From: Lachnospiraceae bacterium
GTDB lineage: Bacteria > Bacillota > Clostridia > Lachnospirales > Lachnospiraceae
Length of the DNA stretch: 64,000 bases
Assembly (NCBI GenBank): GCA_017514845.1
Contig: JAFWIM010000090.1
Location: 1 to 64,000 of the forward strand
Direction: 5' to 3'
In this document: one piece after another, positions 43,701 to 52,800 of the stretch
Layout of the letters: the number at the start of each line of letters is the position of its first letter
Numbering within the stretch: the first letter of the stretch is position 1
Notes under the pieces: generated by a model
What the model saw: the letters and a program-made list of their open reading frames with translations, nothing else
Database searches by the model: none
What the model was told of the DNA's origin: nothing
Translations under genes and position numbers: made by a program

Positions 43701-44659
43701 GGGCTCTTCGGTGCGTCTTCATCCTGAGATTCATCGTATTCAGGAATCTCCGCATCGGTCTCAGCCGCTGCCGCTTTAATCTCCTCGTCTACGTACCCGG
43801 CAATAATGCCAACAAGACTGTCACTTCGGGAAAGATCACTCCCTTTCAGAGAAAGAGACGTAATAATACCATCGGAGAGCTCAATCACTGAAGATTCATC
43901 GATATTTAGAGACACCAGTTCATCTTCGCCAGCTGAAGGATCCCCTGATTCACCAGCCGAATTATCATTCACAGCTGTACCATTCATAGAAACGGTATCA
44001 CCGGCTTCAGCCTCAGCTTCTGCTGTGCTCACTGCCATGGCAACAAACCCATCAGCATCTTCTGACGGTCTTGCAAATCTCTCCGCATAAACAACATCAT
44101 TCACATGTTGATTTGTATTATTCCGGAAAATGATCTGAATATCAACCATGCCTGTTTTTGGTGTCACGTCGACATTGTCACATACCAGGGCAAAGTCATA
44201 GAAGGAACAGCTCGTCACATCATAAATGAACTCTTTGTCGAGAAGACCTTCGGATCTTCCCCGGAGAGCCGCATACTCTTCCGACGCCGGGTCGACAATA
44301 CTCACGACAAGCTCGGTGCCTTCGGGAATAATCTCGTCTGTGCTGAAGACGGCGGTCGCCGTCATGTCATCATTTGCGCACGCAAAAGTAACCGCGTTGT
44401 CCATATCCGCGGCTATGCTGACACCGTTGGGTTTGAGGGCGTTTTCTTCCAGCAGTTCGTCCTGCTCTGCAGTCTGCTCGAGATACATGCCCCCAACTTC
44501 CTCTGTGCTGTTCTTTTCGACAGTGATGGCCGGAAGTATTAATGCGTATGTTGTTGCAAATGTTATCATGGCCGCCATGACCGTGACAACTTTCTGCCAG
44601 CGTTTTGCTCCTTTCTGCTTTTTTATGATTATGTTGAACCATTTAATTAAGCGACCCAT
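37769..44659 (-). CDS. Giant LPxTG adhesin with internalin-like repeats and vWA domain
   Basis: 2296 residues from ATG 44659, which has AAGGA six bases upstream (44680 adds seven residues without a site). The shared signal module (RLIKWFNIIIKKQKGAKRWQ; ALILPAITVEK) is followed by an acidic stretch and the shared domain (FAARFFDIKIMV; ESFSVYGVIYTVDFHWEV). A second shared domain contains LVWVGKVENDSTVGGLKE. Internalin-B-like repeats lie at about 920-1130. A vWA domain (about 1195-1500) has MIDAS motifs DISRSM, TGGTRQ and ITDGAPN. Two SpaA-like domains lie at about 1925-2020 and 2115-2220, then LPNTGG (2260) with helix and KRRRR. MIDAS-bearing vWA domains of surface proteins usually bind host proteins. 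It is the intact relative of the broken gene at 24321. Confidence 0.92.
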   Translation of the reverse strand: MGRLIKWFNIIIKKQKGAKRWQKVVTVMAAMITFATTYALILPAITVEKNSTEEVGGMYLEQTAEQDELLEENALKPNGVSIAADMDNAVTFACANDDMTATAVFSTDEIIPEGTELVVSIVDPASEEYAALRGRSEGLLDKEFIYDVTSCSFYDFALVCDNVDVTPKTGMVDIQIIFRNNTNQHVNDVVYAERFARPSEDADGFVAMAVSTAEAEAEAGDTVSMNGTAVNDNSAGESGDPSAGEDELVSLNIDESSVIELSDGIITSLSLKGSDLSRSDSLVGIIAGYVDEEIKAAAAETDAEIPEYDESQDEDAPKSPGVDASGNADNNVLNSSEEDSSDTSAEDARKEITDAFQMKTLKASGSDYTVILTYDETSGISEEAVLTVSEIAQGSKEYNTYLEETKKAMGLKEEETLPGFAARFFDIKIMVDGKEFNPESGVSVEITYAEPLAEYSDTEVNAVHFADEKAEAEMIEANTAEVQDDGKATVEFTAESFSVYGVIYTVDFHWEVDGKIYEFSIPGGGFVSLEHLVEVLGIGTGDANDASDPSDEDADNESLAENVEDANTEGTDPAGEADAQEAEDTNENAEINEAAGGETAEADESEEAADSAVSSTDAHEDAINLNSIPVSETTKQFVADIEKVEFSTPDLVWVGKVENDSTVGGLKEANNLECQYSAKLTEEQIAEINAQTVEVGDWALISLYPFDTEESLIVTMRNGDVFTIQVTDDNVEVGSKFFRDILDGKYFYLYTFYEGDQGSNMAATRGDYYLKYDGSAKRLNQFMHNIDNDVIDELGNDYLWQIVWEDDSENLYGGAWKIRNMGQPDFYLTLEDYYTITSESDRSGINILAKTADGTDALLFLGNADEEYYAYYESQFDFSGFSLDNGDTELKLVFNHSTHTFDIDTSAYVYLGVTIKAVSVDNVQPVVTYTQDDITKGKVSFSDETGRLHETNSSLLTISQDTMSSGQSRYLVTAEPADGYHLREWQVVSGTVTAWGSSSGKTAQSLTIQPVTEGGNAVIKAVFEPNQTIGVTQNNIEHGHVEYNNGADTISSDSTNTTIDVLTVGPNTEGNYRALYNISAVPADDYRFVKWEVEGDGRVVSWGKDNSMTEYSTQISPYVTEGTVTLKAIFERIPTGTTLDPSTEAGQLVSQLMRELREDSADFRKTAHVVDEDKRIFQVNLSASSERKVIGPDITLSFITDISRSMYFPANLTPVTYTSNDNVKPNNLENWLKGHGRNSDGTYNTYYMIADINGTATVLALFHDTDGNWKTMDASYYDDIAHAGEQIGTSGNYRSAPPNCRKGGFSNTYLQNNNGTYRIRTGGSYDGGYSSWYPISDLDNRGNIRLYTASSTSDQDGVYFTRLDYLKKAVNIISDVIYAVDEDAEIGLITFAKQSYTRDATGNRVYTSPDAKSYVAELYGKDDGFPGLDNIVLTGGTRQDHGLETANDMHWYNANPDHPQVAILITDGAPNTTDSGNYSDPWGQLINPRATVLKNLDVELYTLGLSLENVGNNKQALYKIAGEKGDNPGTWNASTGLWSGIDSKYQNNAETGEETIERLMDILRSMEITGNLLGTVSDTVDPAFYPVDLDGYPLQEGVYIKNGENTVRLGNINDYLLEDGTPRQRIRGTNRPNPLYNEKNTIEYFTWTEDEGVWTITWYNQLIETVKTNGDAGWTSNFQIKAKEDFLGGNAINTNEGEAAISADRFKQKAHPETIGSFAEPVTASVSTPRVNVVELLLDDQSTEWTVYLDTSINSRQELEALYDQIPVYERVTKTDSDNRIDSEGEHCPPGAQTGSDIIPFSEVLPLSSSEWDRLMSGETITHHYEAYGHMDVGVIKVELIKEGLEKKTVHLGQHPASPVGDGSEKYTLKVTYTPNPEDASTIWNTTSGESRGRTANTMTSENHHTVNVYAEPIQVFKKDDSDEDVRGATFSLYRKAKAGESGVSLAEYDETLTDSYYCISSQTTNADGIATLALPSDGQNSKYLLVPGEEYYLIETVAPANYKQDTSVRIVTVETAYESVTDLTGENVSTDDYPYNREEGVIIKVDGTPAVIVDTSGNPVSLEDGNGSSGETEPPDGGDSGTGSDGEGTGGRLYVLSSDPVLFQTTILNIRITDFRFKKVSKDGSGLAGAIFQLKAIKNGAEVLVSEDPDYEDIVGISDEIEIEVGGENQVFKSAFVTTGNEQIISRLRDGTYILEEVFVPAGYVKSIGKIQFVISRGIMRMDMETPLPDDIVFVPGKQTVNDPTLAFLTVKNTPGAALPNTGGPGTNLIYLLGFLMTGLAGAGLMMKRRRRNAA

Positions 44660-45012
44660 GGCGTTCCTTCTTTCTATCACATAAGCTTGTCAGGATATCA
44701 TATAAGTGCAAACCTGATCAATCGGCGCGCAATGCTTCAATCAAAACCATACCGGCATGCACCAGTCCGTCTAAGATTTTATATAAATATTTATAGATGA
44801 ATAATTATACTACTTAATTGAAGTAATAGCCATGGGAACAGGAAATTTTTTGTTTCATTAAAAAAATATAAGATAATGGCGCAAATCCTGCAGCATCAAA
44901 AAATGGGAACCATGAGCTTCTATATGGTTAACGCCACATGACTTGCACAGAAGCCACAAAAATGATAGCATGAATATAACAAAGACCGGCAACTAAAAAG
45001 GAGGCTCAGGCA
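44660..45012. promoter_or_regulatory. Divergent promoter region between adhesin and AAA-ATPase genes
   Basis: AT-rich intergenic region serving genes on both strands. For the adhesin a GTAGTATAATTA -10 box lies at 44804-44809, 145 bp before its start codon. No clear -35 is seen. AAGGAGG for the plus-strand gene lies at about 44998-45004. Confidence 0.5.
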
Positions 45013-46683
45013 ATGTCCATACAGTTCGAAGTCGGCAGAGAAGATTTTGATTTGCTGAGAAAAAGCGGAGCCTATTATGTCGATAAGACGGAGCTGATCT
45101 ACGATCTCGTTCAAAACGCGGCCAATGCAGTCACGTTATTCACCCGTCCGCGTCGCTTCGGAAAAACTCTTAATATGAGCATGATGGAAAGCTTCTTCGA
45201 TATTAACCGCGACAGCAGGCCTGTCTTCGAAGGGCTCGATATTGTAAAGCATGACTCTTTCTGCGCCGAGTGGATGAATCGGTATCCTGTACTTTTCATC
45301 TCTTTCAAGGATGTGGACGGACTGGATTTTGAAAGCGCATATAGGCAGATGCAATCCATCCTGGCAGATTACTGCAAGCTGATTGCGCAATTATTCGAAG
45401 GGAAAAACGTTGATCCGGCGGACAAAGACATATTTGAACGGCTTAGGTACCAGAAAGCGACTCTGGCGGATGTCAAAGGTGCGCTGAAGACAATCATGCG
45501 CATGATGAACGCCGTATACGGGAAACCGGTGATCCTGCTTATTGATGAGTATGATGTTCCACTCTCCAAGGCCAGTGAAAAGAACACATCAAAGAATCGG
45601 TATTATGAGCAAATGCTGGATCTGATCAAAGGAATCCTCAGCATTTCGATCAAGACCAATGAATACCTGCGGCTGGCAGTAGTCACAGGATGTCTTCGCA
45701 TTGCCGGGGAGAGCATTTTCACCGGCACGAACAATTTTGCGTCATATTCCGTGCTGGATGATCGTTTCAGCCAGTATTTTGGCTTTACTCAGGAAGAAGT
45801 GAATGCGCTCCTTCGGGCGGCTGATCTTACACATAAAGCGGATACTTTCCGATCCTGGTATGACGGATATGTGTTCGGGAACACACCGGTTTACTGTCCC
45901 TGGGATGTAGTGAATTACGCGTCTGAGCTGCTGTATAAATCAGAGGCGAAGCCAAAGAACTACTGGAAGAATACCAGCAGTAACGGCGTGATCCGGGATT
46001 TTGTCAGTCACACTGGCTGGGATATACATGATAAGTTCGAAGTGTTGATGAACGGAGGCAGTATCAGGCAGACAATATCAGATGAACTGACATATGATTC
46101 CCTGCACGACTCAGAACAGAATCTCTGGAGTATTCTTCTTATGACCGGATATTTGACGAAAGCCGATCCAAACGAGGAAGAAAATACAGTCAGTCTGAAA
46201 ATCCCGAACACCGAGATCAATGGGATTTTTGAAGACGCCGTGGTAAAGCTTTTTACGGAAACACTTGATAACAGTAAACAGCGAGAGCTTATGTCAGCGC
46301 TATGGGATGGAAATGTCACCGGAGCAACACAGCATCTGGACGATTTTCTGTGGGATACAATCAGCTATAATGATTATCACGAAGACTACTATCATGCCTT
46401 CCTTGCCGGGCTCTTTGTCGGCATGGGATATTCCGTGGATTCCAACAAGGAGAGCGGGCTCGGCAGGTTTGACGTACTGGTGAAGGATCGTCGGAACCGC
46501 AGGGCAATGCTGATCGAGGCAAAGAAATCGAACAGTGGGGAGCAGATGGATAAAGACTGTGATGAAGCGCTGAAACAGATCGTAGATAAGGGATATGCGC
46601 GAAGCATAGAACCAGGCTATCAGAATTTTCTGTGTTATGGTATCTCCTTCTACCGAAAATCAGCAAAAATCAAAAAGCTATGA
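45013..46683 (+). CDS. AAA-ATPase-like protein with PD-(D/E)XK nuclease domain
   Basis: 556 residues; the only large intact gene on the plus strand. The P-loop variant RPRRFGKT, Walker B VILLIDEYDVPLS and nuclease core GLGRFDVLV then MLIEAKKS are intact. ATG at 45013 follows AAGGAGG with an 8-base gap. The sequence is near that of the 20270 and 22442 products throughout (for example LTYDSLHDSEQNLWSILLMT shared with 22442). It sits between two giant adhesin genes and converges with the second one at a shared terminator. The role of this family is not known. Confidence 0.9.
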   Translation: MSIQFEVGREDFDLLRKSGAYYVDKTELIYDLVQNAANAVTLFTRPRRFGKTLNMSMMESFFDINRDSRPVFEGLDIVKHDSFCAEWMNRYPVLFISFKDVDGLDFESAYRQMQSILADYCKLIAQLFEGKNVDPADKDIFERLRYQKATLADVKGALKTIMRMMNAVYGKPVILLIDEYDVPLSKASEKNTSKNRYYEQMLDLIKGILSISIKTNEYLRLAVVTGCLRIAGESIFTGTNNFASYSVLDDRFSQYFGFTQEEVNALLRAADLTHKADTFRSWYDGYVFGNTPVYCPWDVVNYASELLYKSEAKPKNYWKNTSSNGVIRDFVSHTGWDIHDKFEVLMNGGSIRQTISDELTYDSLHDSEQNLWSILLMTGYLTKADPNEEENTVSLKIPNTEINGIFEDAVVKLFTETLDNSKQRELMSALWDGNVTGATQHLDDFLWDTISYNDYHEDYYHAFLAGLFVGMGYSVDSNKESGLGRFDVLVKDRRNRRAMLIEAKKSNSGEQMDKDCDEALKQIVDKGYARSIEPGYQNFLCYGISFYRKSAKIKKL

Positions 46684-46797
46684 CAGGACACTGTGAGCCA
46701 CCGTTTTGCCATAACAAAAAACCTTTGTAAGATTTTCCACAGCATCGCCTCCCGCTCCAAGGATATTGTATCTGTCCTGCCCGGGAGGTTCGATTTG

Positions 46798-46842
46798 CAA
46801 AAACAGAGGGATCAGCACCATGGCTGATCCCTCTGTTTTTTT
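46798..46842. terminator. Bidirectional terminator between convergent genes
   Basis: CAGAGGGATCAGC and GCTGATCCCTCTG are perfect 13-bp arms around ACCATG, with T7 on the plus side and T5 on the minus side. It serves the AAA-ATPase gene and the 46877-54748 adhesin. Confidence 0.9.
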
Positions 46843-46876
46843 GTTACGTTTTGTTTGCCCGCCGTATGGCCGGTCG

Positions 46877-49800
46877 TCAGGCTGCATTGCCGAATCTCCG
46901 TCTTATCATAAGAACGGTTCCTGCAAATGCGACCAGTGCGAAGCCGAGAAGATACAGCATGAAGGTGCCGGTGCCGCCGGTGTTCGGGAGCGTTACTCCA
47001 GCAGAGTTCATTACAGTAAGTTCTGCCTTTCCTTGTGTAATCGTTCCAGTCTCATTTCTTGTCCCCTGCATTAAGCTGACGTTCCCCTCTGAAACCATGA
47101 TTGTTACAGGCATATCCATTATAATATACCCACTTGGTGCTTTTGTCTCAAACAGATAATACGTACCCGCTGCAAGAGTTCCAAGTGAAACTTTTCCTTT
47201 GCTCTCGTCCTCAGCAGACGAGGATACTAACTTACTTGAATTGATTGGCTCTTCATTCTCTTTTACAACCTTTTTGCCATCCTTTTCTTCGACTTGAGAA
47301 GCGGTATAAAGATCAAATTCTGCTCCACCCAGTTTCTTCGTCGTGTTTCCGATATCAGCTTTCACAATCACTACTTCATATTCCGTGTAGTTGTTTATGA
47401 ATTTCACCTGTGCGTTTGTGCTGGTCGGAGTCGTATCGCCTGCCGTTACAGTAACCGTAGCAACTTTAGTGCTTGAATTCACATTGGTTCCTTCTACTGT
47501 CTTCAAAACCATGCCATTTGTCGGCGCAGTCTCAGCGATTGCATAATCGCCTGGAGTAAGTTCATCCAGTATGACTGACCAGGTATTATCTGTTCCGGAA
47601 ACTGACTGTTCTTCGTCGCTGTCGATTTGATACTTTACTGCCTTCCCATCGGCAAATGTAATCTTGACCGTGTGAGAAATATCTTTTGTATCAGTATCCG
47701 CGATCCCGTTGACAGAGAACTCGAAAGTTCCATTTGTCTTTGCCTTGTTAGAATCTGTCGGAGCGCTATTATTAACCATCACCTCTTTTGTAATCTTTAT
47801 AGCACCGGTCTGAGGCTCATCACCTGTTGTAGTATTATTGATGACAACACTATAGGAACCATCATCATTTTGTACAACTGTGTGGCTTGCTACAACTGTT
47901 TCATATGGTCTTGTGGTAGTTACGCCTGTTTCTCTCACAAAGTACTGAATCGTTCTGCCTTGTTCATCGACTAAAGGCAGATCTTTCCATGTATAATACC
48001 ATGAGTCTCCGGTACCGGTATAAGTGCCGACTATTTTTGCGCCTTGAGGAAGATTTTCAACGCCAGTCACACTTAAACCGTTGTCTGCATCAAAGCTTGT
48101 CCGCGTGTTTCCGGCACTAAACAACCTAGTTGGAACACTCAGAAGTCTTGCAAATAATGAGACACTCCGCTTTGGACTCACATTGTTCGTTCCATTATTC
48201 GAAACTGTGGAAAAGGTTACGGTCGGCGTTTTACTTGTGATATTGGAAACAGTTAATGTATACCCCTGAATTGTAGCTGTACATCCCTCACCTTCAACAT
48301 GCAATGTTTTTCCACTCGGCACGTCATAATCACGAAACTGATTTGTAGAATATGTCCACGAGATCGGTATATTGTTAATTATTTTCTGTGTATTGTTTTT
48401 ATCAAGGTTAACATCAGTTCTATAGCTGTTCTGAACATTCGTGTCGACGCCAGAGCCAGATGGTACTAAACCGGGTGCCTGTATCCTGAAATTTCCATCA
48501 GGTACGATGTTGAAAGTTAAAGTACCCTTCTCCAATGACAGTGTTGGGTCATAATCCCACTTAACGCCAACGCTGCCTCCGTTCTTTCCTTGCGTTACGT
48601 TATTTTCAAATCTGGCATTAGTAATATTTCCACCGGATATAATAGTCAGGGAGTGGTAATTATCATCTCCCAGATTAAGCCTTCCCCAACCGGAAACTGT
48701 CCCGTTTTCAGGTCTAAATGTAATCGACCCGCGGTCTCCATCATCAATAAGCACACGGATGAAATCACCATCGCCCCACTTGTTGCTTGCCTGATCAGCC
48801 TGATCCAGTCTTACGGTAAATGGTTGGCTGGTGCTTGCTTCAAGGTTAATGGTTGTAGTTTCCTGATTGATTGCTATTTGTCTCGGCGCCACTCCGCCAT
48901 TTTCTCCTGTAATTCCCATATAAACCGGGTCACTTGGAATATAATCGGCGTTGAATGTACCTTCGCCCAGCACATAAAATGTTGCAGTGTAGCCATTGTC
49001 ATTAGTTAACTGCTTCTCTTCCCCATTAAAGGTTACAGTAACGTATTTGCCAGATCCCAATGTTACATGATCTTTATCGACAAGCTTAAATATAACAGTT
49101 TTTCTGGAGCCAATATTATCCTGCACAGCTACATTGACTGTTTCTCCGGCATGTGCGTGTCCTTGTCCGGTAACTGTCAGCCTTCCGTTGTTGGTATCGC
49201 TTAGACTGTAGGTAAAATAGTGTTCCGCATCGTCTGCGACTTCAAACGTGACTGTATCGCTATTAATACTTAATTCCTGCTTAGTTGCTTCATCTCCATC
49301 CATGACAACATAAACCGTCCTGTTGCCAAGGTTAGTTCTCGTTGCAACATCATCCGTATTTTCGGCAAGTTTTACAGTAATCACTTTCGTCTGCTGCTGA
49401 CTGGTATCAACATATTTGTATAGAGTTACAGTAGCCTGATCTGTGGCATGATTTCCTGTCCACTCCTTTCTCACGCTCACACTTGTCAGCTGATTATTCA
49501 AGTCAGCCTTAAGCAATCCAACAGTAGTTCCATCCTCCAGGAACACCTTACGCTCTCCGGTTTTAAAAGTATAGGAAGGGCTGTCATTCGGAGTATTGAC
49601 TTTTGTCTCTTTCACAAAGTAGGTATAAGAAACGATATGTCCATCCCTTACGCCGCCTGCAGGAAACATGCCCGTCAGATTTATAACTCTCTGGTCGTTG
49701 TTAAGAAGATACTGGGAATTCTCATTATTTGCTGTGACATTAAACTCAAAAGAATTGTCCTTCCCAGTCACCAAATCAGATCCGTTATTATAGGAATACT

Positions 49801-52800
49801 CACGCTCAATAGAATATTCTACCGTAAAGCCTTCCGGCCACTCTTCATCTTCTGTTAAACCACTCCACTTCTTTGAAAGCTGCAAAGTAATCGGCGCATT
49901 AAAGATCGTTGCGGTTCGCTGCCCGTTTACGAGGTCAACTTCCCCTCCGCTGGAATAGTTTGGAGCGGAAGGCAGGTAAAGCTCACTCGAGCCGTTCTTA
50001 TAATAGATTCCGGTCTCCAGCACGTAGTAGGTCTTATCTCTTGACAAATTAGTCCAAGTGGCTTTTTCCTGTCCTGTCCATGCATCGCCTCCACCCCTGG
50101 AAACTTTCTGGGGATTGGTATTGCTCGGCAGCGGTTGTCCGTCGGCATTGGTAGCAGGCTTATACCATTTTACACCAATCTTTACCGCATCTTCCGGTCT
50201 TTTATCATCGGTTATCAGCTCATAAAGCTTAAATTCAACCGCAGTCACGTTAGGATCCGCAATATTATTCCCCTCATTGCTGCTCCCGGATTCACTGCTG
50301 CCCGCACCGCTTTCGTCGGAATCGTTATTATCATCGCTACCGATATCGGTATCACTTGCGACACTGCTTCTCCATTTCTTCTCGGCTATGACAGTTGTGG
50401 TAGTGCTTTGCTTGTTTTTGACAACAATCGCATAACCATGAGCACTGTCGCCTTCTTGAGCGACCTCGCGATTCCACTCAGAAACTGCATCGTTAAGAGT
50501 AAATGAAACCTCATCCGCTTTATACTTGTACTCCCAAATGACTCCATCAGCATCTTTATAATACTTGGGGAGATTATTCAGAGTAATCTTTGCATCAGTT
50601 GTATCTTGATTGATGGTTACATTGTCAATATTCGTGCCATTCGATTCCTTCGCCTGTTCCCACTCTGACCAGGACTTGTTGGTTACAGTATTTCCTTCAC
50701 TATCCGTAATCTGTCTGCGTGAACGCTGAATCTTAAATGTTGCGCTCCAGTTTCCATCCGGAAGGGGATCCCACTGCTTCTCCAATGTCACATTGGTATT
50801 ATTCAGTGTATTTGTCACCGTTACACCACTAGAGCCCGTCCTATCTGTAATCTGAATGAATTTGTCGGTAAGGTCAGTGCCGTCTTTTGTCTTTACTGAG
50901 ACTTCTTTCACACTATAAGTATAAGTATCACCGCCGTTGCCTGATGGCAGGTTCGTCCATATGCAGCTCCAGTTAGAAGTCTCATACCCTATAGGATCAT
51001 CCCCGATTGAAACAGAGTCAGCGACGCCATCCAGGGTCTGTTTCCAGACACTTTCACCTAATGCGGATTTAGTCGTATTCTCATCTTCAAGAACGCCGTT
51101 CACATATCTAAGCAGCTGTGCCTCAATACGCATATCACTCAGATCATATTGTATCCCATCAATCGTGATAGTTTTATCGGTTCCTTCGCCTTCAGCATCA
51201 GGCCACACTTTATTAAATGTAATCTCCGTCTTATCCGGTTCATAAATATTGTATACGAAGAATTCCAGGAAACCGCTCTTTTTTTCTTCACCGGTCAATG
51301 TTGTGAATTTACCCAGGACCTCAGGAACGCTCTTGTATTCACCGTCAGCGGTTGTATAGTCCTGGCTGACATGCATAGGATTCGGATACTCATCCTTGTC
51401 ATCATACTTGTCACCGCGGCGGACATATTCCGTTTCAATATATGTCTTTACGTACTTCCATTCATTATCGTTAGTATCTGTAATAGTTTTCGGAAGATTT
51501 TCATTATCGGACTTCTCAACGATGTAGTACATACCTTCAGTGACATTGTAATCATAGACAAGTGCCATACCCTGCTCCCCGACAGTAATTTTCTTATCGT
51601 GAAGCGGGCTATATCCCTCATAAATCCCATCATCTACAGGTGTTTTATATTCGTCGACATTAATGTCCCTAACGCCATTTTTTCTGGCTGTCGTACTTCT
51701 ATGAATTTCAAACGTATTAGTGACCGGCGTCTTAAGAGCAATCCTATTACCGTTCACATCCTGGATAACCTTTGTAATTTCGAGAGCCAGCAAGGGAGAA
51801 TTAGGATCTTCTGCATCTCCGCCAAGCTTGAAATCCATACCGCTCAGGTCATGGTTTGGGATGTCGCCTGCTTTCCAGTCACTATTTCCCTGAATAGGAG
51901 GACACTCATTTCCACCGTTTGCAGAATTCTCGTCATCCCAGTAATTAAAGCTTGCGGAAAATGCCACATCGACCGGGACAATGATCGGGTTTCCTTCACT
52001 GTCATACAGTTGTCCAAGTTCAGGATCCACAAGATAATACTGCAAAGTTTTTATGACAGTGACTGTGTACGTAACTTTATTTGCAAGTCTTGCTGCCCGG
52101 ACCGCATTGACGTAGTTCCAGTCTCTGCCGGTTCCCCACCAGCCCTGTCCGTCATATAAGTTTCCATCGACATTTCGGAGCGAGTGACCATTATACATCT
52201 GATCTGCAGGAACATCCGCAACAAGAAACTTACCTTCAATTCGAACCTGCGGTGTACTGTAAGCAGTACCCGTGTTCTGTGAAAAACCTGTTATATAGAA
52301 AGCATCGTTCAATTCGGGATTACTCGGTGAGGAGGCGGAAATCGTCGCACGCTTCATGTCATCAGCAGTAACCCCGAGCTGGGTAGGATCCACCATCTGT
52401 GCTTCGCCAAGTTCAAGCTTCTCGTTATCGTCCACGACTTTAATAGCGGGGCCGGCAGCTCCATTAGGACCGTAGTAGCTTCCGTATGCCAGGGGTACGT
52501 CCACCTTCGCCGTCCCCTTAATAGAAATATCGATGTGGTTGACTGCGTTAACCAGATGAAAACCGTTAGGGAGTTCAGATGCCTCAGCAAATTCAAACGT
52601 AGCAGCACCTGCAGAACCTTCCTGACCGACAAGTCTCACTGGCTTACCGTCATCATCTCTTTCGATAGCAAAATACGTATTTCCCTGATGAATTGCATGG
52701 CTTCCCTCATCATACGTGAGGGTGGTCTCATTCAGAGCCGTGTTACGATTACTGACATAGTTATTGCTCACATATGTCCCTGTATCCTGGTTCCACCACT